Positions 1-7,882 of a DNA stretch of 64,000 nt are shown here, piece by piece. The translations under genes and the position numbers were made by a program. The notes under the pieces are model-generated. The model made no database searches and was not told where the DNA came from. It saw only the letters and a program-made list of their open reading frames with translations. The stretch's first letter is position 1; every line of letters starts with the position of its first letter. Source of the stretch: Robertkochia solimangrovi (GTDB taxonomy: Bacteria; Bacteroidota; Bacteroidia; Flavobacteriales; Flavobacteriaceae); NCBI RefSeq assembly GCF_007279655.1, contig NZ_QKWN01000014.1, forward strand, positions 62,001-126,000, given 5' to 3'.

Positions 1-237
1 AGGAAGCATCTTGTTGATACGTTCTTCGTATGCATTCAAAGCCTCACGAACCATATCTACATTATCGGAAGCACGCTGATGTGCCTCTTCCATAACTTTT
101 TCCAAATCTTTATCGGGATGCTGAAACAGATCGGTAATAACGTGATTTATTTTATCGATACTACTTTCCTGCGTATTCTTGATATCTTCCAGTTTGGAAT
201 AGATCTTTTGCATCCATGCTAATTTCTGTTCGTCCAT
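1..237 (-). CDS. Hypothetical protein, 5' part only (runs off left edge)
   Basis: An open frame reads leftward from an ATG at 237 to the window edge without a stop, giving the first 79 residues. It starts MDEQKLAWMQKIYSKLEDIK and continues rich in Glu, Lys, Asp and Gln with hydrophobic heptad spacing, as in a soluble helical or coiled-coil protein. No signal peptide or membrane segment is visible. I do not recognise the family. It is divergent from kmo, with about 250 bp between the two start regions. The frame and composition look genuinely coding, but the C-terminal part needed for identification lies outside the window. Confidence 0.65.
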   Translation of the reverse strand, partial: MDEQKLAWMQKIYSKLEDIKNTQESSIDKINHVITDLFQHPDKDLEKVMEEAHQRASDNVDMVREALNAYEERINKMLP

Positions 238-417
238 AATATTATGATTTACAGTTCCTTTTAATTTACAAAATTTAAATCAATTCAGTGTCTGTAAGGG
301 TTTCAGGAGGTTTCTCAAGAGTTGTGCATACGCGCAGTGAGTTTTCGAAGCGATTTTTATGCTGATAAATTTCCTTTGATTTTTGGGTTGTATTTTTCAT
401 GCTATACACTGGCTGCA

Positions 418-445
418 TTGGTATTCATTGAATTGATTAACTTTG
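418..445 (+). promoter_or_regulatory. Promoter of kmo (TTG -33 / TAACTTTG -7)
   Basis: TTG at 418-420, a 17-nt spacer and TAACTTTG at 438-445 match the Bacteroidota sigma-A consensus. Transcription would begin near 451, downstream of the longest possible upstream start at 322. This supports the ATG at 484 as the true kmo start. Confidence 0.6.
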
Positions 446-483
446 TAGGTACCCCTGATATAAAGGGCTTCGAAATATTCTCC

Positions 484-1830
484 ATGCAAACACCAAAAAA
501 AATCGCCATAACCGGCAGCGGGCTCGTAGGTAGTTTATTAGCCATTTATTTGACGAAACGAGGACACGAGGTAACGGTTTATGACCGGAGACCGGATATT
601 CGGAAAATGGATTTTTCCGGAAGATCCATAAATCTGGCTATGTCTGACCGGGGTTGGCGGGCTCTCGAAAAGGCCGGTATCCGGGATGAGATCATGAAAC
701 TTGCTATTCCTATGCATAAGCGGGCGATCCATAATGCCGACGGAAGTATGAGCTATCAACATTATGGGGAAGAAAATGAAGCGATTTATTCCATTTCAAG
801 AGGAATACTCAATAAAAGAATGATCGACCTTGCTGAAGCGACGGGTGCAAGGTTCATATTTGAAGAAAAGGTTTGGGATGTTTCATTGCATGAGGCCAAA
901 TTATTTACAGGGGATTCTGAAAACGAAAAATGGACCGCCCATCAGTTCGATCATGTTTTTGGTGCCGATGGGGCTTTCTCCAGAATTCGACATAAAATGC
1001 AGCGTCGTAGTCTTTTTAACTATAGTCAGGAATTTCTGAGTACAGGTTACAAAGAGCTTACCATACCCGCAGGTCCGGGAGGTACGCATAAGATCGATAA
1101 GAATTCTTTGCACATTTGGCCAAGGGGTGAATTCATGTTGATCGCACTTCCGAATCTTAACGGAAGTTTTACCGGTACGCTGTTCATGCCTTTTGCAGGA
1201 GAAGAATCGTTTGAATCGTTGACCACAGAGGAGCAACTGGGAATATTCTTTGAAAAATATTTTAAAGATGTGGTGGAGGATATACCCGATCTCGTGAAGG
1301 AATTCTTTAAGAATCCAACGAGCAGTTTGGTGACCATCAAGTGTTTTCCATGGACTTACTGGGACAAAGTGGCTTTAATCGGTGATGCTGCCCATGCTAT
1401 TGTGCCTTTTTATGGTCAGGGGATGAATGCGGGATTTGAAGATATTACCGTGCTTGATCAGTTTATGGATACATATGGTGATGATTGGGAGCAGATTTTT
1501 AAGAATTATGAACTTTCCCGGAAACCTAATACTGATGCGGTGGCAGAACTGAGCTACAGTAATTTTAAGGAAATGAGTGAGAAGACCGCTGATCCCAATT
1601 TTTTATTGAGGAAAAAAATTGAAAAATGGTTCGCCGGGAAATATCCGGATAAATGGGTACCCTTATATAGTAGAGTTACGTTTTCAGATAAGCCGTATTC
1701 CGAAGCTCTCAGAATCGGTCAACTCCAAAGAGCGATCATGGATAGTGTGATGAACGATCCGGCAATCGAAGAAAATTGGAACAGCGAAGCGACCGAACAA
1801 AAGATACTTCAACTTTTAAAGTCTCAGTAA
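484..1830 (+). CDS. kmo: Kynurenine 3-monooxygenase (FAD-dependent)
   Basis: The enzyme hydroxylates L-kynurenine to 3-hydroxykynurenine using FAD, NADPH and O2, a step of tryptophan catabolism and of the kynurenine route to NAD. The 448-aa product has the Rossmann motif GSGLVGS at residues 11-17 for FAD binding and GDAAHAIVPFYGQGMNAG from residue 300, the second FAD motif typical of KMO. Length fits bacterial KMOs. The open frame extends upstream to 322, but those 54 codons lie partly upstream of a good promoter and do not resemble the family, so the ATG at 484 is chosen. No other kynurenine-pathway gene is in the window. Other aromatic hydroxylases share the FAD motifs, but the overall pattern is KMO. 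Confidence 0.93.
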   Translation: MQTPKKIAITGSGLVGSLLAIYLTKRGHEVTVYDRRPDIRKMDFSGRSINLAMSDRGWRALEKAGIRDEIMKLAIPMHKRAIHNADGSMSYQHYGEENEAIYSISRGILNKRMIDLAEATGARFIFEEKVWDVSLHEAKLFTGDSENEKWTAHQFDHVFGADGAFSRIRHKMQRRSLFNYSQEFLSTGYKELTIPAGPGGTHKIDKNSLHIWPRGEFMLIALPNLNGSFTGTLFMPFAGEESFESLTTEEQLGIFFEKYFKDVVEDIPDLVKEFFKNPTSSLVTIKCFPWTYWDKVALIGDAAHAIVPFYGQGMNAGFEDITVLDQFMDTYGDDWEQIFKNYELSRKPNTDAVAELSYSNFKEMSEKTADPNFLLRKKIEKWFAGKYPDKWVPLYSRVTFSDKPYSEALRIGQLQRAIMDSVMNDPAIEENWNSEATEQKILQLLKSQ

Positions 1831-1937
1831 CAGGCAGAAAATCAGCAAGTTGTCATGGCTATTGAAAGAAAAAATTTGTACATTTAAAATCTTGTAAATC
1901 AGCAAGTTAATTTTTTTCTTTTTTTAATCCGTTTTTT

Positions 1938-2765
1938 ATGAATTGGCTGAAAACTTTCCGTATTCCATTATTGGTGTTGATAATGGCTTTTACCTGTTCC
2001 AATACAGGTTCGATAACAGAATCTAACTTTTATGCGCCTCCATTATGGCATGATCTGGTAACACCTAATATGTATGCTTCTAAAAAATTCTATGGTGAAG
2101 TTTTTGGATGGACCTTTAAAGATGTGCCTGGAAAAGGGCTCGGATTAACTACCATCTATAACGGAGGAAAGGCGATAGGAGGGATGATAGAAATCCCGAA
2201 GGCCAATACTTCCGTATGGGTGAAGGCTGTACCTGTTACCGGTCTCTCTGCTAAGATCACAGCGATCGAGCAGGCCGGAGGAGGCTTGGCGCTACCACCG
2301 GTGATGCTAAAGGGGCGAGGTATGCAGGCTATTCTTCAGGGAGCACAGGGAGAAGAGTTTTCGTTGGTGGAAAATCCTGAGGCCATGCTTACTGCGGTTT
2401 CTTCTGGAGAGAACGGATGGCTTTGGTCTGAGCTTTGGGCTGAAAATACTGCCGATGCAGCTTCATTCTATAAAATGGCATTCGATGTCGTTGTTGAGGA
2501 ACAGAATTATGATAATAAACCATATTGGGTGTTGGAAGCCAATGGCGAAAAGCTTGCGGGCATGATCATGAATCCGGTGGATAATCAGGGAACCCGATGG
2601 GTGCCCTATGTTCGTTGTTCTGATCCTTCTGCAATGGAATCAAAAGTAACAACTGCCGGTGGAGATGTGCTTTTGGGCACAGAATCCGGTGTTAGAGGGG
2701 GGGCTGTGGTTATTGTTCAGGATCCACAGGGAGCTGTTTTTTGTATCCAGAAACCAATAAACTAA
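1938..2765 (+). CDS. VOC-family (glyoxalase/bleomycin-resistance fold) lipoprotein with two VOC modules
   Basis: The 275-aa protein begins with a hydrophobic signal ending in AFTC, so Cys20 may be lipidated. This lipobox is loose but acceptable for Bacteroidota. Two vicinal-oxygen-chelate modules follow: roughly residues 35-145, with the typical DLVTPNMYASKKFYGEVFGW opening, and 160-272, with WSELWAENTADAASFYKMAF. VOC proteins bind metals or small ligands and range from dioxygenases to antibiotic-binding proteins; substrate cannot be inferred here. The exported location is unusual for the family. It follows kmo by about 100 bp and precedes a tiny lipoprotein gene by 22 bp, with which it may be cotranscribed. 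Confidence 0.75.
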   Translation: MNWLKTFRIPLLVLIMAFTCSNTGSITESNFYAPPLWHDLVTPNMYASKKFYGEVFGWTFKDVPGKGLGLTTIYNGGKAIGGMIEIPKANTSVWVKAVPVTGLSAKITAIEQAGGGLALPPVMLKGRGMQAILQGAQGEEFSLVENPEAMLTAVSSGENGWLWSELWAENTADAASFYKMAFDVVVEEQNYDNKPYWVLEANGEKLAGMIMNPVDNQGTRWVPYVRCSDPSAMESKVTTAGGDVLLGTESGVRGGAVVIVQDPQGAVFCIQKPIN

Positions 2766-2787
2766 AACTAATCTAATTCATCAAGTC

Positions 2788-2976
2788 ATGATCCGTAAAT
2801 TCATAAACCGATTTTTTGTATCTCTATTCATCGTTGCGTTATTAGGTTTGTTTTCTGCATGTGGAGGAAGTCCTCACTGGGGAACCAGTGCCGGGGTAGA
2901 TCTAACCTGGGGACCCAATGGTCCTAAAGTACGTCCGAATGTTAGCGTAGGCGTATATAATGGAGGTCACTGGTAA
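2788..2976 (+). CDS. Small lipoprotein, function unknown
   Basis: This 62-aa protein has a basic N terminus, a hydrophobic stretch and a clear lipobox (FSAC, Cys25), so it should be an envelope lipoprotein. The mature part is only about 38 residues and rich in Gly, Pro, Val and Trp (GVDLTWGPNGPKVRPNVSVG). I do not recognise a named family. It lies 22 bp after the VOC lipoprotein on the same strand and ends 4 bp before the convergent ABC transporter stop. The signal peptide and the coding look are good support despite the small size. Confidence 0.65.
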   Translation: MIRKFINRFFVSLFIVALLGLFSACGGSPHWGTSAGVDLTWGPNGPKVRPNVSVGVYNGGHW

Positions 2977-2980
2977 TTTT

Positions 2981-4819
2981 CTACTGATATCCGGAAGCCT
3001 GAAGCGTAAAAAGTTCCGAATATAGTTTGTCATTGTTCATGAGTTCTTCATGAGTTCCTAGTTCAAGCACGCGCCCGTTTTCCAGTACCAGGATTCTGTC
3101 AGCCATTCTAACCGTGCTGAATCGGTGAGAGATAATGATGCTGGTTTTCCCTTCGGTAAGTCCGATGAACCTTTCGAAAACTTCATATTCAGCCTTTGCA
3201 TCCAGCGCAGAAGTGGGTTCGTCTAAAATTAGGATGTCTGCATCTTTCATATAGGCCCGGGCAAGTGCGATCTTCTGCCATTGACCACCCGATAATTCCT
3301 GTCCTTTTTTAAAGCGTTTGCCCAGTTGTTGTTCGTACCCTCGTTCCAGATCTTTAATGACTTCTTCCGCAAGGCTTAATCTGGCTGCTTCCTTGATCTT
3401 CTCCATATTGTCGAGCTCACTGATTTTACCTACTGCGATATTTTCTCTAACGGTAAATTCATATTTGAAAAAATCCTGGAAAATAACGCCGAACATTTGC
3501 TGATATTCCGCTCTCTTGTACTGTCTGATCTCGGTTCCGTCAAGAAAGATCTTGCCTCCGGTTGGTTCATAGAACCTCAGTAGCAATTTTATAAGCGTAG
3601 TCTTTCCTGCACCATTTTGACCAACAAATGCCATTTTTTCGCCTTTTTTTAAGTCAAAGCAAATGCCGTCCAGTACCATTTCGGTTGCGCCGGGATATTT
3701 AAAGCTTACATTTTCAAGAACAAATCCCTCTTTGATCTCTTTTGGTGGGGGCAATGTGCCGGAGTCTGTGATGCCCGGATCGAGGTCTATAAAATCGAAA
3801 TAATCCTTGAGATAGAGTGCGCTTTCTGCAATACGTGTAAATCTTGAAAAGAATGCCTGTAGGTTATTTCGCAGCCGACTGAAACTTCCGCTTAAAAATG
3901 TAAGATCACCTAGTGTAATAACACCGGTAAGAACACGATAGATAATCAGCACATAGGCGGCATAATAGGAGAGTACCCCTAAAGCATTGAAAAGGCCTCC
4001 TAAAACGGAGCGACGAATCGCGAGATCCCTGTTAAGACGATAATACTGATCAGAAAGCTGACGGAATCTTTCCGCCACATAATCTGTTAACCCAAAAAGT
4101 TTGATTTCCTTGGCAGTTTTATCGTTTGCACCCACATACCTGAGGTAATCGAGTTCACGTCTTTCAGAGGTCCAGCTTCTTGCTAAAGAATAACTTCTGG
4201 AGCTGTACCGTATCTCATTGATGAAGGCCGGAATGATGCTCAATATAAGGATGATGATCAAAACAGGTTCGAAATAGATGAGTCCGGCAATGAGTGAGAA
4301 CATGCTGATGAGGCTCTCGGCCTGACTGAGTATATTAGACATTAATCCAACCCGGTTTGTAGTCTGTATCCGGGCTCTTTCCAGCTTATCATAGAATTCT
4401 GGGTTTTCCAGTTGTTCAATGCCGATCTCATTGGTCTTTTGTATGATCTTAACAGAGGAATTGTTGGCATACAGGTCTCCCAGCAGGCCATCGGTTAACG
4501 TGATCAGGCGCCCCATGAGGTCAGCGAATAAAACGATACCGAATTCGATACCCACATATTGCCATAGTTGGGTGTAATCAGTTTCAGAAGTGTTTAACAG
4601 CCGTACTATTTCATCGATTATGAGTTTACCAATCCATAAGATGACTACCGGACTGAATGCATTGATCAGTCGGGCACATAGATTAAGGAGGTAGATCTGT
4701 TTATTGGTTTCCCATATTTCTCTTGAAAATCTTGGTATATACCGAAACGCTGCGAAGGAATCGCGGATCGAGGTACTTTGTTTCTTATTGTCCTTTATTG
4801 ATTTCAAGCGCTTAGCCAA
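2981..4819 (-). CDS. ABC transporter, fused permease and ATPase (exporter type)
   Basis: At 612 aa this is a half-size ABC exporter. Residues 1 to about 340 form the transmembrane domain with several hydrophobic helices, and about 365-600 form the nucleotide-binding domain. Walker A is GQNGAGKTT near residue 400, the signature is LSGGQ near 508, Walker B is ILILDEPTSALD near 530 and the H-loop is SHRFSTV near 563, so it should be a functional ATPase homodimer. The substrate (lipid, peptide or drug) cannot be told. It stands alone between an upstream terminator (4892-4919) and the convergent small lipoprotein gene. Confidence 0.9.
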   Translation of the reverse strand: MAKRLKSIKDNKKQSTSIRDSFAAFRYIPRFSREIWETNKQIYLLNLCARLINAFSPVVILWIGKLIIDEIVRLLNTSETDYTQLWQYVGIEFGIVLFADLMGRLITLTDGLLGDLYANNSSVKIIQKTNEIGIEQLENPEFYDKLERARIQTTNRVGLMSNILSQAESLISMFSLIAGLIYFEPVLIIILILSIIPAFINEIRYSSRSYSLARSWTSERRELDYLRYVGANDKTAKEIKLFGLTDYVAERFRQLSDQYYRLNRDLAIRRSVLGGLFNALGVLSYYAAYVLIIYRVLTGVITLGDLTFLSGSFSRLRNNLQAFFSRFTRIAESALYLKDYFDFIDLDPGITDSGTLPPPKEIKEGFVLENVSFKYPGATEMVLDGICFDLKKGEKMAFVGQNGAGKTTLIKLLLRFYEPTGGKIFLDGTEIRQYKRAEYQQMFGVIFQDFFKYEFTVRENIAVGKISELDNMEKIKEAARLSLAEEVIKDLERGYEQQLGKRFKKGQELSGGQWQKIALARAYMKDADILILDEPTSALDAKAEYEVFERFIGLTEGKTSIIISHRFSTVRMADRILVLENGRVLELGTHEELMNNDKLYSELFTLQASGYQ

Positions 4820-4891
4820 GATCTTTGAAGTGTCGTATCAGACTTCAAATTACGAAATTCGGCAGAGATTTCAATCGGAATTGATGGAAAG

Positions 4892-4919
4892 AAAAAAGCC
4901 CTTAGAAAAAAGGGCTTTT
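4892..4919 (-). terminator. Intrinsic terminator after the coiled-coil/Nif3 operon
   Basis: On the minus strand AAAAGCCCTT, a short loop and AAGGGCTTTT form a 10-bp stem followed by more T residues. It separates the gene ending at 4944 from the ABC transporter starting at 4819. Confidence 0.75.
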
Positions 4920-4943
4920 AAAGTATAATGATGATATTCGTTA

Positions 4944-5723
4944 TTACAGCGTTGCGAAGAAATCTTCCATTCTGGATTTTTCTTCATCGGCTAAAGCAGG
5001 GTCAACAAGAATACGACCACTGTGTTCGTCAGTGATGATCTTTTTGCGGGCTGCGATCTCCATTTGTACCTGTGGTGGAATGGTAAAGAATGATCCTCCG
5101 GAAGCACCTCTTTCGATTGCTACTACCGCAAGGCCGTTCTTAACGCTTCCTCTGATACGCTTATAAGCGGTAAGCAAACGCTGATCGATCATTTCCTCAT
5201 ATTCAAGGCTTTTGTCCATCAGTGCTTTTTCCTCTTTTTCGGTTTCAGAAAGGATATCGTTTAATTCACCTTTTTTGTGTTTCAGGTGAGATTCACGTTC
5301 TCCAAGTTTTTCCTTGGTTTGAGCGATCACATCTTTCTTCTGCTCGATCTGAGCTTTGAATTCCTTGATGTGCTTCTCAGCTAATTGTATCTCGAGTTCC
5401 TGATATTCGATCTCTTTAGAAAGCGAGTTGAATTCTCGGTTGTTGCGAACGTTCTTTTGTTGTTCACTGTATTTTTTTATCAGTGATTTCGCTTCTTCTA
5501 TTAAATTTTTCTTGTTTCCGATCTCTGTATTGATCTCATCAAGATTCCCGCTGAGCTTTTCTAATCGGGTCTTTAAACCTTCAACTTCATCTTCAAGATC
5601 TTCAACTTCCAGCGGAAGTTCACCACGTACATTTCGAATCTCATCGATCCTCGAATCTATAAGTTGCAGGTCATATAAGGTTCTTAATTTCTCCTCAACT
5701 GTAACTTCTGTTTTTTTTGCCAT
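4944..5723 (-). CDS. Coiled-coil protein of the C4-type zinc-ribbon family, zinc ligands lost
   Basis: The 259-aa protein is a long helical coiled coil (about residues 10-175) with a C-terminal zinc-ribbon-like region. The family normally ends in a ribbon with two Cys pairs around an IPPQ segment and a CGRIL segment. Here the fold motifs remain (FFTIPPQVQMEIA and SGRILVDP), but the cysteine positions carry other residues: GASGGS and DEHSGR replace the expected Cys-containing turns. Zinc binding is therefore unlikely while the fold may persist. The molecular role of the family is poorly known. It follows nif3 by 6 bp on the same strand, the usual pairing in Bacteroidota, and the two should be one transcript ending at the 4892-4919 hairpin. 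Confidence 0.85.
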   Translation of the reverse strand: MAKKTEVTVEEKLRTLYDLQLIDSRIDEIRNVRGELPLEVEDLEDEVEGLKTRLEKLSGNLDEINTEIGNKKNLIEEAKSLIKKYSEQQKNVRNNREFNSLSKEIEYQELEIQLAEKHIKEFKAQIEQKKDVIAQTKEKLGERESHLKHKKGELNDILSETEKEEKALMDKSLEYEEMIDQRLLTAYKRIRGSVKNGLAVVAIERGASGGSFFTIPPQVQMEIAARKKIITDEHSGRILVDPALADEEKSRMEDFFATL

Positions 5724-5729
5724 ATTCTA

Positions 5730-6824
5730 TTATAAATACTTGACGGGATTTGTATTGCAAACTGATAAAACGACTGCAAAATTAGTGAATTTTTTTGTAA
5801 GATACTCAACTAATAGATTTTTTGTGAACTGTTCGCTTTCAAAGTGTCCTATATCTGCAAGGACGATTTTATTTTCGGCCCTGTAAAAGTCGTGGTATTT
5901 AAGATCGGCTGTGAGGTAAATGTCTGCACCTGCGGATATTGCATTTTTGATTGCGAAGGCACCACTTCCTCCGAGGACAGCTACTTTCTTAACTTTTTTT
6001 CCGGTGAATTCACTATGTCTGATCACGCCGCAGTGCATGGTTGATTTAACTGTTTTCAGGAAGTCTTCCGCCGCTGTGGGCTCTGGTAATTCCCCGATCA
6101 TCCCCATGCCGATATGCTGATGTTTATTTTCCAGGGTCGTGATCTCATACGCTACTTCTTCATAAGGATGGTTTTTAAAAAGAGCATGTAAGACCTTGCT
6201 TTCGCGGTGTTTTGGATAGGTGATTCCGATACGGGTTTCACTTTCATAATGGGTTATACCCTTTTCCCCTATGACCGGATTTGAATCTTCGTTTCCGCGG
6301 AAGCTTCCGGTTCCTTCTACATTAAAACTACAGTTGTCATAATTGCCTATGGATCCGGCGCCCGCAGCGAACAACGCTTCTCTAAGTGATTGAGCCGCCT
6401 CTTTAGGAACAAAGGTTACCAGTTTTTTAATCGCATTATCTTTTGGTATCAGGATACGGTGATGCTGAAGTCCCAGCGTTTCACAAATCCTTGCATTTAC
6501 GCCTTGGAAATGATTATCGAGAGCAGTATGAATTGCATAGATGGCGATGTCATTTTTGATTGCCTTTAAGACGACACGTTCGACATAATTGTTTCCGGTG
6601 ATCTTTTTGAGACCGCTGAAAATGATCGGGTGAAAGCTGACAATAAGATTACAATTCTTTTCAATGGCTTCCTCTATAACATTTTCAAGAGTGTCCAGTG
6701 TGACCAGAATTCCTTTAACTTCCTGATCCGGAGTTCCGACCAGGAGTCCGACATTGTCAAAATCTTCGGCGTAACTTAGCGGTGCAAATTCTTCGATTTG
6801 ACGAATTACGTCTTGTATTATCAT
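5730..6824 (-). CDS. Nif3-like dinuclear metal centre protein (YqfO/YbgI family)
   Basis: This 364-aa protein is the long form of the Nif3/DUF34 family, with a central PII-like insertion (about residues 130-235) between the two halves of the metal-binding domain. Visible ligand regions are SFHPIIFSG and HTALDNHFQG in the first half and DIGHFESEQ in the second, which fit a two-metal centre. The family is widespread and its biochemical role is still debated. It is divergent from lpxK with 44 bp between the ATGs and is cotranscribed with the following coiled-coil protein gene. Confidence 0.9.
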   Translation of the reverse strand: MIIQDVIRQIEEFAPLSYAEDFDNVGLLVGTPDQEVKGILVTLDTLENVIEEAIEKNCNLIVSFHPIIFSGLKKITGNNYVERVVLKAIKNDIAIYAIHTALDNHFQGVNARICETLGLQHHRILIPKDNAIKKLVTFVPKEAAQSLREALFAAGAGSIGNYDNCSFNVEGTGSFRGNEDSNPVIGEKGITHYESETRIGITYPKHRESKVLHALFKNHPYEEVAYEITTLENKHQHIGMGMIGELPEPTAAEDFLKTVKSTMHCGVIRHSEFTGKKVKKVAVLGGSGAFAIKNAISAGADIYLTADLKYHDFYRAENKIVLADIGHFESEQFTKNLLVEYLTKKFTNFAVVLSVCNTNPVKYL

Positions 6825-6840
6825 TGACCGTGTTTTTTTT

Positions 6841-6848
6841 CAAAGATA
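6841..6848 (-). promoter_or_regulatory. -7 box of the nif3 operon
   Basis: TATCTTTG on the minus strand is a perfect TAnnTTTG, 16 nt before the nif3 ATG at 6824. A convincing -33 TTG is not visible. On the opposite strand TAATTTCG at 6856-6863 may serve lpxK, leaving almost no 5' leader before its ATG at 6869. Confidence 0.5.
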
Positions 6849-6868
6849 AATATTCTAATTTCGCCATT

Positions 6869-7882
6869 ATGCGCATCTTGAGAAAATTACTCCTTCCTTT
6901 TTCCTGGCTATATGGAATCGTGGTCTTTATCCGTAATCTGATGTATGATTCCGGATGGCTGAAATCGATGTCCTATGACTTTCCGGTTATCTGTATCGGG
7001 AACCTGAGTGTAGGAGGAACGGGGAAGAGTCCGATGACCGAATATGTGATTCGGTTACTTTCGCCTAAATTCAAAATTGCAGTTCTCAGCAGAGGGTATA
7101 AACGCTTATCGGATGGATTTGTTATGGCTTCTGATGCGATTGGAGTGAAGGATCTCGGGGATGAACCTTATCAATATCACAGAAAATTCAAGGATATTGC
7201 CGTAGCTGTCGATGCCGATCGACAAAATGGAATCAATGAACTCAGGGAACGAACTTCGGCGGAGGTCATTATTCTTGATGATGCCTTTCAGCACAGAAAG
7301 GTGAAGGCCGGTCTGAACATATTACTTACCGTGTATGGTGATATCTATAAAGATGATCACTTATTGCCTGCCGGAAATCTGCGTGATAATAAATCCCAAT
7401 CGAAGCGTGCCGATATTATTATCGTGACCAAATGCCCGATCGAACTTCCGATAGAGGCTCAGAAGGATGTCAGCAAAAGACTGGCTCTGGAGGAAGGGCA
7501 ACGTCTTTATTTCAGTACGATCACTTATGAGGAACATATCTATGGCAGCAATAGTAAAATGTCATTAGAGGAACTTAAGAATGAGGAGGTTACCCTGGTG
7601 ACCGGTATCGCCAACCCCGGACCGCTGTTGCATTTTCTGAAAAGCAGAGATATTTCCTTTGAACATCTGTCGTATCCCGATCACCATAATTTTTCTCCAA
7701 TGGAGATCAAATTCTTGCAAAAGAAGCATTTCGTGCTTACTACCGAAAAGGATTTTGTAAGATTGGAGGATGAATTGGATAAAGCCTTTTACCTGCCTAT
7801 TCGCACCGATTTTCTGGAAAATGGCGATGAATTTGATAGCAGGTTGCTGGAATTTGCCGGTAACGGACTTCTTGCTGATTAA
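6869..7882 (+). CDS. lpxK: Tetraacyldisaccharide 4'-kinase
   Basis: LpxK phosphorylates the 4' position of the tetraacyldisaccharide-1-phosphate intermediate to make lipid IVA in lipid A synthesis, at the inner membrane. The 337-aa product begins with a hydrophobic membrane-anchoring segment (residues 6-24), then the P-loop GNLSVGGTGKSP at 44-55 and the conserved DDAFQHRKV near 135. The open frame extends 29 codons upstream, but those overlap the nif3 promoter and do not match the family, so the ATG at 6869 is used. Its 3' end overlaps the convergent histidine kinase gene by 4 bp. Confidence 0.93.
   Translation: MRILRKLLLPFSWLYGIVVFIRNLMYDSGWLKSMSYDFPVICIGNLSVGGTGKSPMTEYVIRLLSPKFKIAVLSRGYKRLSDGFVMASDAIGVKDLGDEPYQYHRKFKDIAVAVDADRQNGINELRERTSAEVIILDDAFQHRKVKAGLNILLTVYGDIYKDDHLLPAGNLRDNKSQSKRADIIIVTKCPIELPIEAQKDVSKRLALEEGQRLYFSTITYEEHIYGSNSKMSLEELKNEEVTLVTGIANPGPLLHFLKSRDISFEHLSYPDHHNFSPMEIKFLQKKHFVLTTEKDFVRLEDELDKAFYLPIRTDFLENGDEFDSRLLEFAGNGLLAD

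Noticed and set aside
322-483. N-terminal extension of kmo by 54 codons
   Set aside because: It lies mostly upstream of a good promoter (418-445), does not resemble KMO and has no signal function; the ATG at 484 starts the FAD domain correctly.
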